A stretch of DNA of 64,000 nt from SB11 sp964584305 (GCA_964584305.1 CAZOZL010000003.1:62001-126000), one strand, 5' to 3'; shown: positions 35,735 to 44,181, numbered from the stretch's first letter. Numbers and translations: made by a program. Notes: generated from the letters alone by a model not told the origin.

Positions 35735-36412
35735 ATGGAACTAAAAAAGAATCCTGATAAAGACAGCAAAAGGTACGGGTTAAACTTTTTTCTTACGGGT
35801 TTATTAGTAGCTGAAATACTAACCCTTTCGGCTTTTAAATATACCAAGTATGACCACATACAGGAAGAAGCGAAAACCTATGCTGCTGATGATGATTTTG
35901 AAGAATTAACAGATATTACTATACAAGAGCCGCCACCAGCAGAAAAGCCACCACCACCACCACCCGCTACGGTAACCGTAGTTGATGATGATGTGGTCGT
36001 AGATACTACTGTAAAGCTGGTACTTGCAGAAGCAAAAGATTATACTCCAACTGCTGCACCACCACCACCCGATAGAGGCCCTGAAAAAACAAAAGAAGTA
36101 GAGGTTTTTGAGGTAGTAGAGAAAATGCCTGGTTACCCAGGTGGCGATGCTGCCCGCCAAAAATTTATTGCAAAACACTTAGTATATCCACCGCTTGATG
36201 TTGAAAACCAAAAGCAAGGTAGGGTGTATGTAAAGTTTATTGTAAATACAAACGGAACACTGTCAAAAGTGCATACGGTAAAAACCTTTAGCGAAGATGC
36301 AGGAAAAGAAGCAGTAAGAGTGGCTAAAATGATGAAATGGACATCAGGGCAACAACGTGGCAAAAAAGTACCCGTTTGGGTGGTAATGCCTATTACCTTC
36401 AAACTATACTAA
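35735..36412 (+). CDS. TonB-family energy transducer
   Basis: A 225-residue protein anchored by one N-terminal helix (about 20-38, LNFFLTGLLVAEILTLSAF), then an acidic and proline-rich periplasmic stretch (PPPAEKPPPPPPA and AAPPPPDRGPEKTKEVEVF), and a C-terminal TonB domain (YPGGDAARQKFIAKHLVYPP to PVWVVMPITFKLY). It should pass proton-motive-force energy to outer-membrane TonB-dependent transporters. No exbB/exbD genes are adjacent. A terminator follows 21 bp after the stop. Confidence 0.9.
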   Translation: MELKKNPDKDSKRYGLNFFLTGLLVAEILTLSAFKYTKYDHIQEEAKTYAADDDFEELTDITIQEPPPAEKPPPPPPATVTVVDDDVVVDTTVKLVLAEAKDYTPTAAPPPPDRGPEKTKEVEVFEVVEKMPGYPGGDAARQKFIAKHLVYPPLDVENQKQGRVYVKFIVNTNGTLSKVHTVKTFSEDAGKEAVRVAKMMKWTSGQQRGKKVPVWVVMPITFKLY

Positions 36413-36433
36413 AAAGCATCTAAAAAATTATAT

Positions 36434-36464
36434 AGCCCTTGTGTAATAGCAAGGGCTTTTTTTA
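36434..36464 (+). terminator. Terminator after the tonB gene
   Basis: AGCCCTTG/CAAGGGCT form an 8-bp stem with an 8-nt loop, followed by seven or eight T residues. Confidence 0.88.
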
Positions 36465-36496
36465 TGCTCTTTTTTAATCTTTTGCAATAAATAAAT

Positions 36497-36504
36497 TAGG
36501 TTTG
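36497..36504 (+). promoter_or_regulatory. -7 promoter box of fabG
   Basis: TAGGTTTG matches TAnnTTTG, 20 nt before the ATG and directly after the preceding terminator. Confidence 0.45.
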
Positions 36505-36524
36505 CCCCACATAGAAAATAACGA

Positions 36525-37274
36525 ATGAAATTACTTCAAAATAAAGTAACCCTAATAACAGGGGCAACACGTGGTATTGGGCGTGGTATAGCCGAAAAAT
36601 TTGCACAAGAAGGCAGCAATATTGCCTTCTCGTTTGCATCAAGTGTTGATAAAGCAAGAGCTTTTGAAGCCGAGTTAGCTAAAAATTATGGCATAAAAGC
36701 AAAAGGCTACCAAAGCAATGCAGCAGTATTTTCCCAAGCCGAAGAATTGGTAAATAACGTAATGGCAGATTTTGGGCAAATAGATACATTAATAAACAAT
36801 GCGGGCATTACCCGCGATACTTTATTAATGCGCATGAGTGAAGAACAATGGGACGAGGTGATAAATACTAACCTAAAATCGGTGTTCAACCTTACAAAAG
36901 CAGCACTAAAACCATTTTTGAAGCAGCGTAGCGGCGCAATTATTAATATGACCTCTGTGGTAGGCATAATGGGAAATGCTGGGCAAGCCAACTATGCCGC
37001 CTCAAAAGCAGGGATGATAGGATTTACCAAATCTATGGCAAAAGAATTGGGTAGCCGTAATATACGGTGCAATGCCGTAGCCCCAGGGTTTATTGAAACT
37101 GAAATGACAGCCGCATTAGACCCAGAAACGGTAAAAGGCTGGACAAGTGTAATTCCCCTAAAACGAGGCGGAACTGTTAACGATGTTGCCAATACTTGTA
37201 TATTTCTTGCCAGCGATATGGGAACATATATAACGGGGCAAACCATAAATGTAGATGGTGGAATGTTGATGTAA
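36525..37274 (+). CDS. fabG: 3-oxoacyl-[ACP] reductase FabG
   Basis: NADPH-dependent short-chain dehydrogenase of 249 residues that reduces 3-oxoacyl-ACP in fatty-acid elongation. It has the coenzyme motif TGATRGIGRGIA, NNAGITRDTLLMRM, the catalytic Ser (INMTSVVGIMGNAGQ), the YAASKAG catalytic Tyr/Lys, and the C-terminal ITGQTINVDGGMLM typical of FabG. SDR enzymes with other substrates share these motifs, but the match along its whole length favours FabG. Confidence 0.9.
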   Translation: MKLLQNKVTLITGATRGIGRGIAEKFAQEGSNIAFSFASSVDKARAFEAELAKNYGIKAKGYQSNAAVFSQAEELVNNVMADFGQIDTLINNAGITRDTLLMRMSEEQWDEVINTNLKSVFNLTKAALKPFLKQRSGAIINMTSVVGIMGNAGQANYAASKAGMIGFTKSMAKELGSRNIRCNAVAPGFIETEMTAALDPETVKGWTSVIPLKRGGTVNDVANTCIFLASDMGTYITGQTINVDGGMLM

Positions 37275-37305
37275 TAATACCAGTACAAAAAGTAACTACT
37301 TCTTT

Positions 37306-37337
37306 TTTGGACACCAGTAAAAACAATAGTAGGTTTG
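37306..37337 (+). promoter_or_regulatory. Bacteroidota-type promoter of the Cys/Met enzyme gene
   Basis: TTTG at 37306-37309 and TAGGTTTG at 37330-37337 match both consensus halves with a 20-bp spacer. The predicted transcript has a leader of about 80 nt before ATG 37422; I see no recognisable riboswitch in it. Confidence 0.65.
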
Positions 37338-37421
37338 TGGCTATTTGGTGCAATATATATAGCCATATATGCTACCTTCTTAGTTAAAAGTATTAAAAAG
37401 AATAAGATTTTGAAAGACAAT

Positions 37422-38585
37422 ATGAAATTTGGAACAAAAGCCATACATGCAGGGCAAGAGCCTGACCCTACTACGGGCGCAATTATGACGCCTATTTATC
37501 AAACCAGTACCTATATACAGTCTGCCCCTGGGCAGCACAAAGGTTTTGAGTACTCTCGTGCTACCAACCCTACCCGTAAGGCATTAGAAGATTGCTTGGC
37601 AGCGATAGAAAATGCGCAGTATGGCTTATGTTTTAGCAGTGGTTTAGGTGCTATTGATGCAGTGGTAAAACTGCTTAAACCTGGCGATGAGGTAATAGCA
37701 GGCGATGATTTGTATGGCGGCACTTACCGTATTTTCACGCAAGTATTTGCGCCATTGGGCATTAAATTTAAGTTTATTGATTTTAACGACCCCAATAATC
37801 TTAAAAACTATATCACACCAAACACAAAAATGGTATGGATAGAAACGCCTACCAACCCAACGTGCAGAATTATTGATATTGAAGCAGTTGCTACGATAAC
37901 CAAACAGAATAATATACTTTTGGGAGTAGATAATACTTTTGCATCACCATACAACCAAAACCCTATTAGCTTGGGGGCTGACTTGGTAATGCACTCGGCA
38001 ACAAAATACATTGGCGGGCATAGCGATTTGATAATGGGTGCTTTATGCATGAACGACAAAAAATTGTATGACGACCTATTTTATATATACAACGCCTGTG
38101 GTGCAACCCCAGGACCTATGGATAGTTTTTTAGCACTGCGTGGAATAAAAACCCTGCACTTGCGTATGGAACGCCACAATACCAATGGGGCTGTGGTAGC
38201 CAAGCATTTAAAAAACCATTATAAGGTAGGTAAAGTGTATTGGCCTGGTTTTGAAGATCATCCTAATCACGATATTGCCAAAAAACAAATGCGTGGTTTT
38301 GGAGGTATGATTAGCTTTACCCTAAAAGGAGATAGTAAGGATGATGCAATGAAGGCTGCCGCTGCTTTTAAAGTATTTGCATTGGCAGAATCATTAGGGG
38401 GGGTGGAGTCTTTAGTAGGGCATCCTGCAAGTATGACCCACGCCAGCATTCCCAAAGCCGAGCGTGAGAAAGTAGGTGTAACCGATAGCCTTATCCGACT
38501 AAGTGTAGGGATTGAAGATATAGAAGACTTATTAGCCGATATTGACCAAGTTTTAGCCGCAGTGCAAGTACTTGAAAAGGGGTAG
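37422..38585 (+). CDS. Trans-sulfuration PLP enzyme (cystathionine gamma-synthase / gamma-lyase type)
   Basis: PLP-dependent Cys/Met metabolism enzyme of 387 residues from ATG 37422. It contains GTKAIHAGQEPDPTTGA, TSTYIQSAPGQHKGFEYSR, ATNPTRKALE, the internal aldimine region HSATKYIGGHSDLIMG with the PLP lysine, and a late SLGGVESLVGHPASMTHASI. Synthase and lyase members cannot be separated reliably by motif. The frame is open back to 37335, but this would start before the predicted transcript and add a hydrophobic stretch not in the family. Confidence 0.9.
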   Translation: MKFGTKAIHAGQEPDPTTGAIMTPIYQTSTYIQSAPGQHKGFEYSRATNPTRKALEDCLAAIENAQYGLCFSSGLGAIDAVVKLLKPGDEVIAGDDLYGGTYRIFTQVFAPLGIKFKFIDFNDPNNLKNYITPNTKMVWIETPTNPTCRIIDIEAVATITKQNNILLGVDNTFASPYNQNPISLGADLVMHSATKYIGGHSDLIMGALCMNDKKLYDDLFYIYNACGATPGPMDSFLALRGIKTLHLRMERHNTNGAVVAKHLKNHYKVGKVYWPGFEDHPNHDIAKKQMRGFGGMISFTLKGDSKDDAMKAAAAFKVFALAESLGGVESLVGHPASMTHASIPKAEREKVGVTDSLIRLSVGIEDIEDLLADIDQVLAAVQVLEKG

Positions 38586-38608
38586 AAAATTGAATACGTT
38601 TTTTGTGT

Positions 38609-38637
38609 ATTTAGTGGTAGTTTAACTACCACTAAAT
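38609..38637. terminator. Long perfect hairpin after the Cys/Met enzyme gene
   Basis: ATTTAGTGGTAG/CTACCACTAAAT forms a perfect 12-bp stem with a 5-nt loop, 24 bp after the stop codon. There is no T-run on either side, so it could stabilise the mRNA 3' end or act as a weak, symmetric terminator. Confidence 0.5.
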
Positions 38638-38827
38638 ATTATACACTATAATGAATGGCAATTATTAATTCATATTTAGCTTTGTTTAGTACTTCTTTCT
38701 TGCAGAAAAATTAACTTAATCAAAGTGTTAATTTATGTTAACAACTGTAAACCTCCACTTACATAATTATACCCCTAAAACTATAAAAGTGCTTCCGCAG
38801 CATCATACCCTACTTTATATTTGTACT

Positions 38828-38909
38828 ATAAATAATTGATAGATAGTAAATAGTTTTTTCATATAGTTGATAGTTATTAAAAAGCACGTCGGGAGATGTG
38901 CTTTTTTTT
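38828..38909 (+). ncRNA. Candidate small RNA, left repeat, module 1
   Basis: A -7 box TATATTTG (38816-38823) predicts a start near 38828. The transcript would be about 80 nt, with no ATG, and ends at a terminator hairpin at 38883-38902: arms AGCACGTC/GATGTGCT closed by a GGGA tetraloop, followed by eight T. A CCTCCACT box lies 64 bp upstream of the -7 box. Exact start and expression are inferred. Confidence 0.55.
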
Positions 38910-39045
38910 CGTTTATGCCAACCCAAAAGTAGCAGCTATTGTTATAAAAACACACTAAAGTACCACAACCTCCACTAACATAATTTATAGCTGTACTGAT
39001 ATAAAAATGCTTTCATAAAGGTGTTTGCCTGCATACTTTTGTCTT

Positions 39046-39167
39046 GCTATTTAGGAATAATACCTAAGATTTTCCACTTCATTAGAGCTTAGGCTCAATA
39101 AGATTTTTTCATATTGATATAAGTAATAGTAGTTTTTTTAGAAGCACGTCGGGAGATGTGCTTTTTT
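39046..39167 (+). ncRNA. Candidate small RNA, left repeat, module 2
   Basis: A -7 box TACTTTTG (39034-39041) predicts a start near 39046 and a transcript of about 122 nt. It contains an inverted pair CCTAAG/CTTAGG around a 20-nt loop, the TTTTTTCATAT stretch shared with module 1, and the same terminator hairpin at 39143-39162. The CCTCCACT box lies 65 bp before the -7 box, matching module 1. No coding potential is seen. Confidence 0.55.
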
Positions 39168-39325
39168 ATGTGCTAAAAAATTTTAATAAAATAGAAACCA
39201 AGCCCCTGTTTAGATAATTATTCACATATATACGGCAAAGCAGGTTTTGCATAATATGGCAGTAAGTTATCTTAGTAATAAGAAGTATATAATAAGTCAC
39301 TTTAACACATTATTATTTAACGTTT

Positions 39326-41413
39326 ATGAAACTGAAATTAACCATCACTATCAGCATTGTGTGTGTATTTGTATTAGTATTACAAAGCTGCAAAAGAAAC
39401 TCACCAGATAACCCCTCTGGAGATAATACCGCACCAGTAGGTAATGTAACAAATATTGATGAGATGAATGTTCCCAAAGATTTTGATTATGCTACTACAC
39501 AAGAAGTTGTTATTGATGTGTTATTAAGAGATGCCGCTGGTAATGCCTTTGTAGGAACAAAGGTTTCATTGTACGATGGCATATTAGAGCCAGGGAGCCC
39601 AGAACCCAAAGAGTTATACACAGGTTTTACGGGTAGTGATGGAAAACTATACGCCACAGTTAGTTTGCCCACCTATTTAAAAGATGTTGTAGTATTTCCA
39701 TACAGCATAGGTATTCCCAATAATATAACTGTACCTGTTGTAGCCAAAGCAATTAAGTTTCACTATACCAATGGCGAAATACAATCACGAATATTAGCCC
39801 CTACATCAAGCAATAACAATCCAAGTAGCGATTTTTCTCACAAAACGGGAGAAGAAGATAAGTTTTCGAGCAAATTAGGAGGATGGGATACTGATGGTAA
39901 ACCTAACTATTTAGAAAGCCAACGCGATGTATTAACTACTACTTTTTTAAACAATATAAACGCCTCTTTTCCAGAGTATAAACCAGTACCTATAAACCAC
40001 CCCAATTATTTGCTTCCCAACAATAAGCGTAATTTAGAAATCACAAAATTATCAGATGTTTGGATAACCTTTATACATGAAGGGGCGGGCTATAGAAATG
40101 CCTTATTTTATTATGTCTATCATAAAGATTCTATGCCTACCTCAAAAAGTGATATTGATAGCTTATACATTATTTTCCCTAACGTTTCATATGTAGGCAG
40201 TGGCGGTGGATTACGCTCTGGTGATAAAGTAGAGATTGGCAGGTTTGAAAAAGATTACGTAATAGCTTTTGCCCTATCCGCCAACGGATATAATATTAGC
40301 ACAGACGAAGTAACCCACGGATTAGACGTATGGTACACCAATAAAGACCTTAATGATGAAACAGCTGCATTTAAACAGCATACCGCTTTATTGCACGATG
40401 GTGATAACGACCGTTTTATTGTTGGTTTTGAAGACCTGAAACGTTCTACCAATTCATCAGACGATGATTTTAACGATGCCCTTTTCTTTGCTACCTCAAA
40501 CCCTGTTGAGGGTATTGATAATACCAATATCCCCCCCATTGATAAACCCGTTGACGATGATAATGACGGGGTAAACAATACTTATGATGACTATCCTAAC
40601 GATGCTACAAGAGCATATAATCGTTTCTTTCCGTCAGAAAATGATTATGGTACACTTGCCTTTGAAGACCTTTGGCCACATAAGGGAGATTATGATATGA
40701 ACGATTTAATTATACGCTGGAGATTCCATGCCATTGCAAATGCAAGCAATAAAATTGTAGACCTAAATTGTAAAACTTTCGCTGCTGCTAAAGGGGGGTC
40801 TTTCCCCATAGGCTTTGGTGTAGAATTTCCTTTTAATGCAAGCGTGGTTAATAATGCCACAGGCACACAGCTAACACAAAACCGAACTACACTTACCAGC
40901 AAAGGATTAGAGAGTGATAACACAAAAGCAGTATTAATATTTTTTGATGAAGCAGCCGATCAATTAACACACGTTGGAGGGTCATTTTTTAATACAGTAC
41001 TTAGTTCAGGCATATCAGTACCCGACACTATTAATACTAACATGACTTTTAATAGTCCGCTTAGCTTTGCCGATTTGGGAACATATCCTTTTAATCCATT
41101 TATATTTATTAATGGTAGAGGTGCTGAAGTACACCTGCCAGACCATGCCAATACTGCCAAAGCAAACCTAAGCCTATTTGGTACAGGTAAAGACAACAGC
41201 ATACCCAGCCAAAATCGATATTATAAAACAACAGGCAACCTACCTTGGGCTATGCACATACCCACTATTTTTGTCTATCCCACTGAAAAAGCATCTATAA
41301 TAGATGCATATAACAACTTCGCAATTTGGGCACAAAGCGGCGGTTCTAGCAACGAGGGATGGTACTTGGATATAGTAGGCAACCGCAATGAAAAATATAT
41401 ATTTATACGCTAA
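39326..41413 (+). CDS. LruC-domain surface lipoprotein
   Basis: A 695-residue exported lipoprotein: signal peptide with lipobox LQSC (Cys22) and a polar linker. A beta-rich domain follows (about 55-150; DVLLRDAAGNAFVGTKVSLY is like a carboxypeptidase-regulatory fold). A DUF4114-like part contains GFEDLKRSTNSSDDDFNDAL, then a calcium-type Asp-rich loop (DDDNDGVNNTYDDYPNDA), and the LruC domain (FEDLWPHKGDYDMNDLIIRW to the C-terminus). LruC proteins are envelope proteins first described in Leptospira; the role is unknown. The gene is enclosed by two 418-bp direct repeats, and a weak terminator lies 38 bp after its stop. Confidence 0.85.
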   Translation: MKLKLTITISIVCVFVLVLQSCKRNSPDNPSGDNTAPVGNVTNIDEMNVPKDFDYATTQEVVIDVLLRDAAGNAFVGTKVSLYDGILEPGSPEPKELYTGFTGSDGKLYATVSLPTYLKDVVVFPYSIGIPNNITVPVVAKAIKFHYTNGEIQSRILAPTSSNNNPSSDFSHKTGEEDKFSSKLGGWDTDGKPNYLESQRDVLTTTFLNNINASFPEYKPVPINHPNYLLPNNKRNLEITKLSDVWITFIHEGAGYRNALFYYVYHKDSMPTSKSDIDSLYIIFPNVSYVGSGGGLRSGDKVEIGRFEKDYVIAFALSANGYNISTDEVTHGLDVWYTNKDLNDETAAFKQHTALLHDGDNDRFIVGFEDLKRSTNSSDDDFNDALFFATSNPVEGIDNTNIPPIDKPVDDDNDGVNNTYDDYPNDATRAYNRFFPSENDYGTLAFEDLWPHKGDYDMNDLIIRWRFHAIANASNKIVDLNCKTFAAAKGGSFPIGFGVEFPFNASVVNNATGTQLTQNRTTLTSKGLESDNTKAVLIFFDEAADQLTHVGGSFFNTVLSSGISVPDTINTNMTFNSPLSFADLGTYPFNPFIFINGRGAEVHLPDHANTAKANLSLFGTGKDNSIPSQNRYYKTTGNLPWAMHIPTIFVYPTEKASIIDAYNNFAIWAQSGGSSNEGWYLDIVGNRNEKYIFIR

Positions 41414-41451
41414 GGTATATCTATCCACTCACTTTTTTAAATACACCAAGC

Positions 41452-41476
41452 AAGCACCTCAATGGGGTGTTTGTTT
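41452..41476 (+). terminator. Weak terminator after the LruC gene
   Basis: AAGCACC/GGTGTTT form a 7-bp stem with one wobble pair and a 7-nt loop, followed by a broken T-run. Confidence 0.35.
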
Positions 41477-41600
41477 GGTTATAAGGCATTTATTTTAAGC
41501 ATTTCGCTGGTTAAATAAGTTCTTTTTCTACTTACATAATTATACCCCTAAAGGTATAAAAACACTTCCGCAGCAGCATACCCTACTTTATATTTGTACT

Positions 41601-41681
41601 GTAAATAATTGATAGATAGTAAATAATTTTTTTACATAGTTGATAGTTATTAAAAAGCACGTCGGGAGATGTGCTTTTTTT
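41601..41681 (+). ncRNA. Candidate small RNA, right repeat, module 1
   Basis: A -7 box TATATTTG at 41589-41596, about 80 nt of non-coding sequence, and the hairpin AGCACGTCGGGAGATGTGCT at 41656-41675 with a T-run. It differs from the left copy by a few bases in the middle only (for example TTTTTTTACATAGTTG in place of GTTTTTTCATATAGTTG). Confidence 0.55.
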
Positions 41682-41816
41682 GTTTATGCCAACCTAAAAG
41701 TAGCAGCTATTGTTATAAAAACACACTAAAGTACCACAACCTCCACTAACATAATTTATAGCTGTACTGATATAAAAATGCTTTCATAAAGGTGTTTGCC
41801 TGCATACTTTTGTCTT

Positions 41817-41937
41817 GCTATTTAGGAATAATACCTAAGATTTTCACTTCATTAGAGCTTAGGCTCAACAAGATTTTTTCATACATATTAAGTAAATTAG
41901 TTTTTTTAGAAGCACGTCGGGAGATGTGCTTTTTTTA
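41817..41937 (+). ncRNA. Candidate small RNA, right repeat, module 2
   Basis: A -7 box TACTTTTG at 41805-41812, CCTCCACT 65 bp before it at 41740-41747, the CCTAAG/CTTAGG pair, and the common terminator hairpin at 41911-41930 followed by seven T. The terminator could also stop read-through toward the convergent gene. Confidence 0.55.
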
Positions 41938-41953
41938 TGTGCTAAGAGTATGG

Positions 41954-42652
41954 TTATAACATCTCTTTTAATGCTAACAAATGGTGTATTTCTTTTTCCA
42001 CTTCGTGATTGTGAGGCGTTTTCTCGGGGTTAAAAAACACATGGTCTATTTGTGCTGTCTTAGCCCCTTTTATATCCGTATCTATATTATCGCCAATCAT
42101 AATGGTTTCATTGCTTGAAGCATTATTTAGCTGTAATAAATGCTTAAATATTTTTGGGTCGGGCTTTGGTACTCCAAATTTTTCAGAAGTAAGCATTTGG
42201 GTAAAATACTTCCCCATATTGCTGTGTTTTAGTTTGCGCTGTTGTGTTTTCTCAAATCCATTGGTAATAATAGAGAGGGTGTATTTGTTGTTTAAGTATT
42301 CCAACACTTCAATAGCCCCGTCAAACAAATGTGTTTTGGTGGGGCAAATATCCAAGTACAAATCCCAAATGCCTTGCGGTACATCTTTTAAGTCCACTCC
42401 TAATGCTACAAAAGCGTCTTCAAATCGTTTCACCCGCAATACATCTTTGGTTATCTCTTGTTTGCTGTATAACACCCACATTTTGGCGTTCATCTCTCGG
42501 TATTTTTCAATAAATATATCGGGGTGGTTTATGCCAAAAGTATGTAGTTTGTAGTGGTGGTATAAATGAACAAGGGTTTCTTCGGCGTTTCTCTCAAAAT
42601 CCCACAAGGTGTGGTCAAGGTCGAAAAAAATGTGTTTGTATTTTTTTTGCAT
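41954..42652 (-). CDS. YjjG-family HAD pyrimidine nucleotidase
   Basis: A 232-residue HAD phosphatase that dephosphorylates (often non-canonical) pyrimidine nucleoside monophosphates in YjjG-type members. It has motif I FFDLDHTLWDFERNAEETL, motif II ITNG, the motif III lysine in KFGVPKPDPKIF and motif IV IGDNIDTDIKGA. It overlaps the stop codon of upp by one base (TAATG), so both genes of pyrimidine salvage are translated from one transcript, which supports the nucleotidase role. Confidence 0.88.
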   Translation of the reverse strand: MQKKYKHIFFDLDHTLWDFERNAEETLVHLYHHYKLHTFGINHPDIFIEKYREMNAKMWVLYSKQEITKDVLRVKRFEDAFVALGVDLKDVPQGIWDLYLDICPTKTHLFDGAIEVLEYLNNKYTLSIITNGFEKTQQRKLKHSNMGKYFTQMLTSEKFGVPKPDPKIFKHLLQLNNASSNETIMIGDNIDTDIKGAKTAQIDHVFFNPEKTPHNHEVEKEIHHLLALKEML

Positions 42653-43302
42653 TATTTTTTAGAGCCAAAGGCAAGGTCGCCCGCATCTCCCAATCCGGGT
42701 ACAATATAACTGTGCGAATTTAAGGTATCGTCAACAGCTCCTATCCAAAAACTAACATTTTTTAAATTCGCATTTAGGGTAGCCAAGCCTTCTTTGCTGG
42801 CTACAACGGCTACAATATGGGTATGCTTTGGTTTGCCAGTGCTTAACATAGAGTTTAGAGTAAGCAATACCGATTTGCCTGTTGCCAGCATAGGGTCGGT
42901 AAAAATTAGGGTTTTGCCCTGTATTTCAGGTGTAGCAATATAACTTAGCTCAACCTCAAACGATGTTTCGTCAATATAATTTCGATAGGCAGATATAAAG
43001 GCACTATCAGCATGGTCAAAAATATTGGTAACTCCCCGTTGCAGTGGTATGCCTGCCCTTAATACGGCAGTTACAATGGGCTGTTCGGCTAAAATTTTTG
43101 TATGGGCTGTAGTTAGTGGAGTTTGGGTTTCAATCTCCTTATACTCTAAGTCTTTACTTAATTCGTAGGCAAGCAATTCGCCCATTCGTTCAATGTTTCT
43201 ATTAAACCGTAAACGGTCTTTTTGTATCTCTTTATCTCGTATCTCTGTAAGAAATTGTTGAATTACCGAGTTTTTCTCGGCTAAAACTGTAATTTTGTTC
43301 AT
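42652..43302 (-). CDS. upp: Uracil phosphoribosyltransferase
   Basis: Forms UMP from uracil and PRPP in pyrimidine salvage. The 216-residue product has the RAGIPLQRGVTNIFDHADSA region, the PRPP loop IFTDPMLATGKSVLLTL, and the uracil-binding end YIVPGLGDAGDLAFG, all family features. It is the first gene of a two-gene unit with the nucleotidase. Confidence 0.95.
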   Translation of the reverse strand: MNKITVLAEKNSVIQQFLTEIRDKEIQKDRLRFNRNIERMGELLAYELSKDLEYKEIETQTPLTTAHTKILAEQPIVTAVLRAGIPLQRGVTNIFDHADSAFISAYRNYIDETSFEVELSYIATPEIQGKTLIFTDPMLATGKSVLLTLNSMLSTGKPKHTHIVAVVASKEGLATLNANLKNVSFWIGAVDDTLNSHSYIVPGLGDAGDLAFGSKK

Positions 43303-43354
43303 AGGCGTGAATATGTAAAGATACAGATAGGCAAGCCTTGTTTATACATTGGCA

Positions 43355-43362
43355 TACTTTTG
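43355..43362 (+). promoter_or_regulatory. -7 promoter box of the DUF4783 gene
   Basis: TACTTTTG matches TAnnTTTG, 22 nt before ATG 43385. Confidence 0.45.
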
Positions 43363-43384
43363 TATGTATAAAGTTATGAATATT

Positions 43385-43780
43385 ATGGAGAAAAACATAA
43401 CAAGAATATCGGTAGTGCTGTTAGTGGCTGTTTTATCAGCTTTTGCGGTAAAGGGTGATATTTTTGATAATGTTGCTGCGGGCATACGGCATAATAGTGC
43501 AAAAGAGGTAGCCAACTATTTTAACTCAAGCGTTGAACTAAATATTGAAAATAATGAAGGGGTGTATAGCAAAACCCAAGCCGAAATGGTATTAAAAAAT
43601 TTTTTTGGCAAACACCCTTGTACCCAGTTCAAAATTACCCATCGTGCCAAATCATATGGCAATAATAGTTTTTCTATTGGCAGCTTTAGCACCAATGCGG
43701 GGGGATACCGTGTTACTATTTATGTAAAAGAAATAAACGGTAAAAACCTTATTCATGAAATGAAGTTTGAGAAAGAGTAA
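43385..43780 (+). CDS. Secreted DUF4783 protein
   Basis: A 131-residue protein from ATG 43385 (an in-frame ATG at 43376 is also possible). It has a signal peptide (NITRISVVLLVAVLSAFAV) and a single NTF2/SnoaL-like domain: FDNVAAGIRHNSAKEVANYF, then YSKTQAEMVLKNFFGKHP and a beta-rich end. This matches DUF4783, small exported proteins of Bacteroidota with unknown function. It is transcribed alone, divergent from upp. Confidence 0.78.
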   Translation: MEKNITRISVVLLVAVLSAFAVKGDIFDNVAAGIRHNSAKEVANYFNSSVELNIENNEGVYSKTQAEMVLKNFFGKHPCTQFKITHRAKSYGNNSFSIGSFSTNAGGYRVTIYVKEINGKNLIHEMKFEKE

Positions 43781-44148
43781 CTCACGCAAGTTTGTTCTGT
43801 TTTTTTGATGTATTAAATTTTAGTTATTGGTTTTTATATTCAACTCACCCCCTGATTATACTTTTATCCCAATTTTCTTAAAGTCGCCCCCTCTCTTATA
43901 AAAGAAGGAAGCGTTGTATGGGCAAACAATTTTGTAACACTCAAGGATGAATTACTTTACCTCAACCCTAAAGAATGGGAGTAGTGTAAACACGCTAACT
44001 TATGGATACAACGTCCCTATTGGTTTTGTGATAATTGAACCTTCACCATAAATCGGGTGGGGTTTTGAGAAAAGCTACCCCATTTAGTTCCATTTGAACG
44101 GTACAGGTAGGTGATTTTTAACTCTTATAAGCTAAGTTTAACACACTA
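43781..44148. other. Intergenic region without recognisable genes
   Basis: No open reading frame, repeat copy or RNA is supported here. The sequence holds short C-rich blocks (ACCCCCTGATTATAC, CGCCCCCTCTC) and GAAGCGTTGTATGGGC, suggestive of decayed repeats, but I found no second copy in the window. Confidence 0.4.
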
Positions 44149-44181
44149 AAAAGCCCCATTACTTGTAGTACTGGGGCTTTT
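44149..44181 (-). terminator. Terminator of the PorE-like gene
   Basis: AAAAGCCCCA/TGGGGCTTTT form a 10-bp stem with an inner TACT/AGTA stem. On the minus strand it is followed by a T-run, 27 bp after the end of the PorE-like gene. It is symmetric enough to work in both directions. Confidence 0.85.

Larger units (their letters stand above)
38757..39176 (+). repeat. Long direct repeat, left copy, with two sRNA-like modules
   Basis: About 420 bp, nearly identical to 41530-41945 apart from scattered substitutions and small indels. It starts at ACTTACATAATTATACCCC and ends at GTGCTAA. Inside are two related modules, each made of an upstream box ACTTACATAATT or ACTAACATAATT, a -7 box, a non-coding stretch and the hairpin AGCACGTCGGGAGATGTGCT with T-run. 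It has no open reading frame. Confidence 0.92.
41530..41945 (+). repeat. Long direct repeat, right copy, with two sRNA-like modules
   Basis: The second copy of the repeat at 38757-39176, in the same orientation. It lacks the CCTC part of the module 1 upstream box at its left edge, which marks the copy boundary. It ends 9 bp before the stop codon of the convergent yjjG-like gene. Confidence 0.92.

Noticed and set aside
37335..37421. In-frame N-terminal extension of the Cys/Met enzyme resembling a membrane helix
   Set aside because: It has only a TTG start lying inside the predicted promoter, contains no ATG, and the family begins at the ATG at 37422.
38757..41945. Repeats as a CRISPR array or as ends of an insertion sequence
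   Set aside because: The units are two unequal modules of about 200 bp with promoters and terminators, without short regular spacers; there is no transposase gene between them and they are direct, not inverted.
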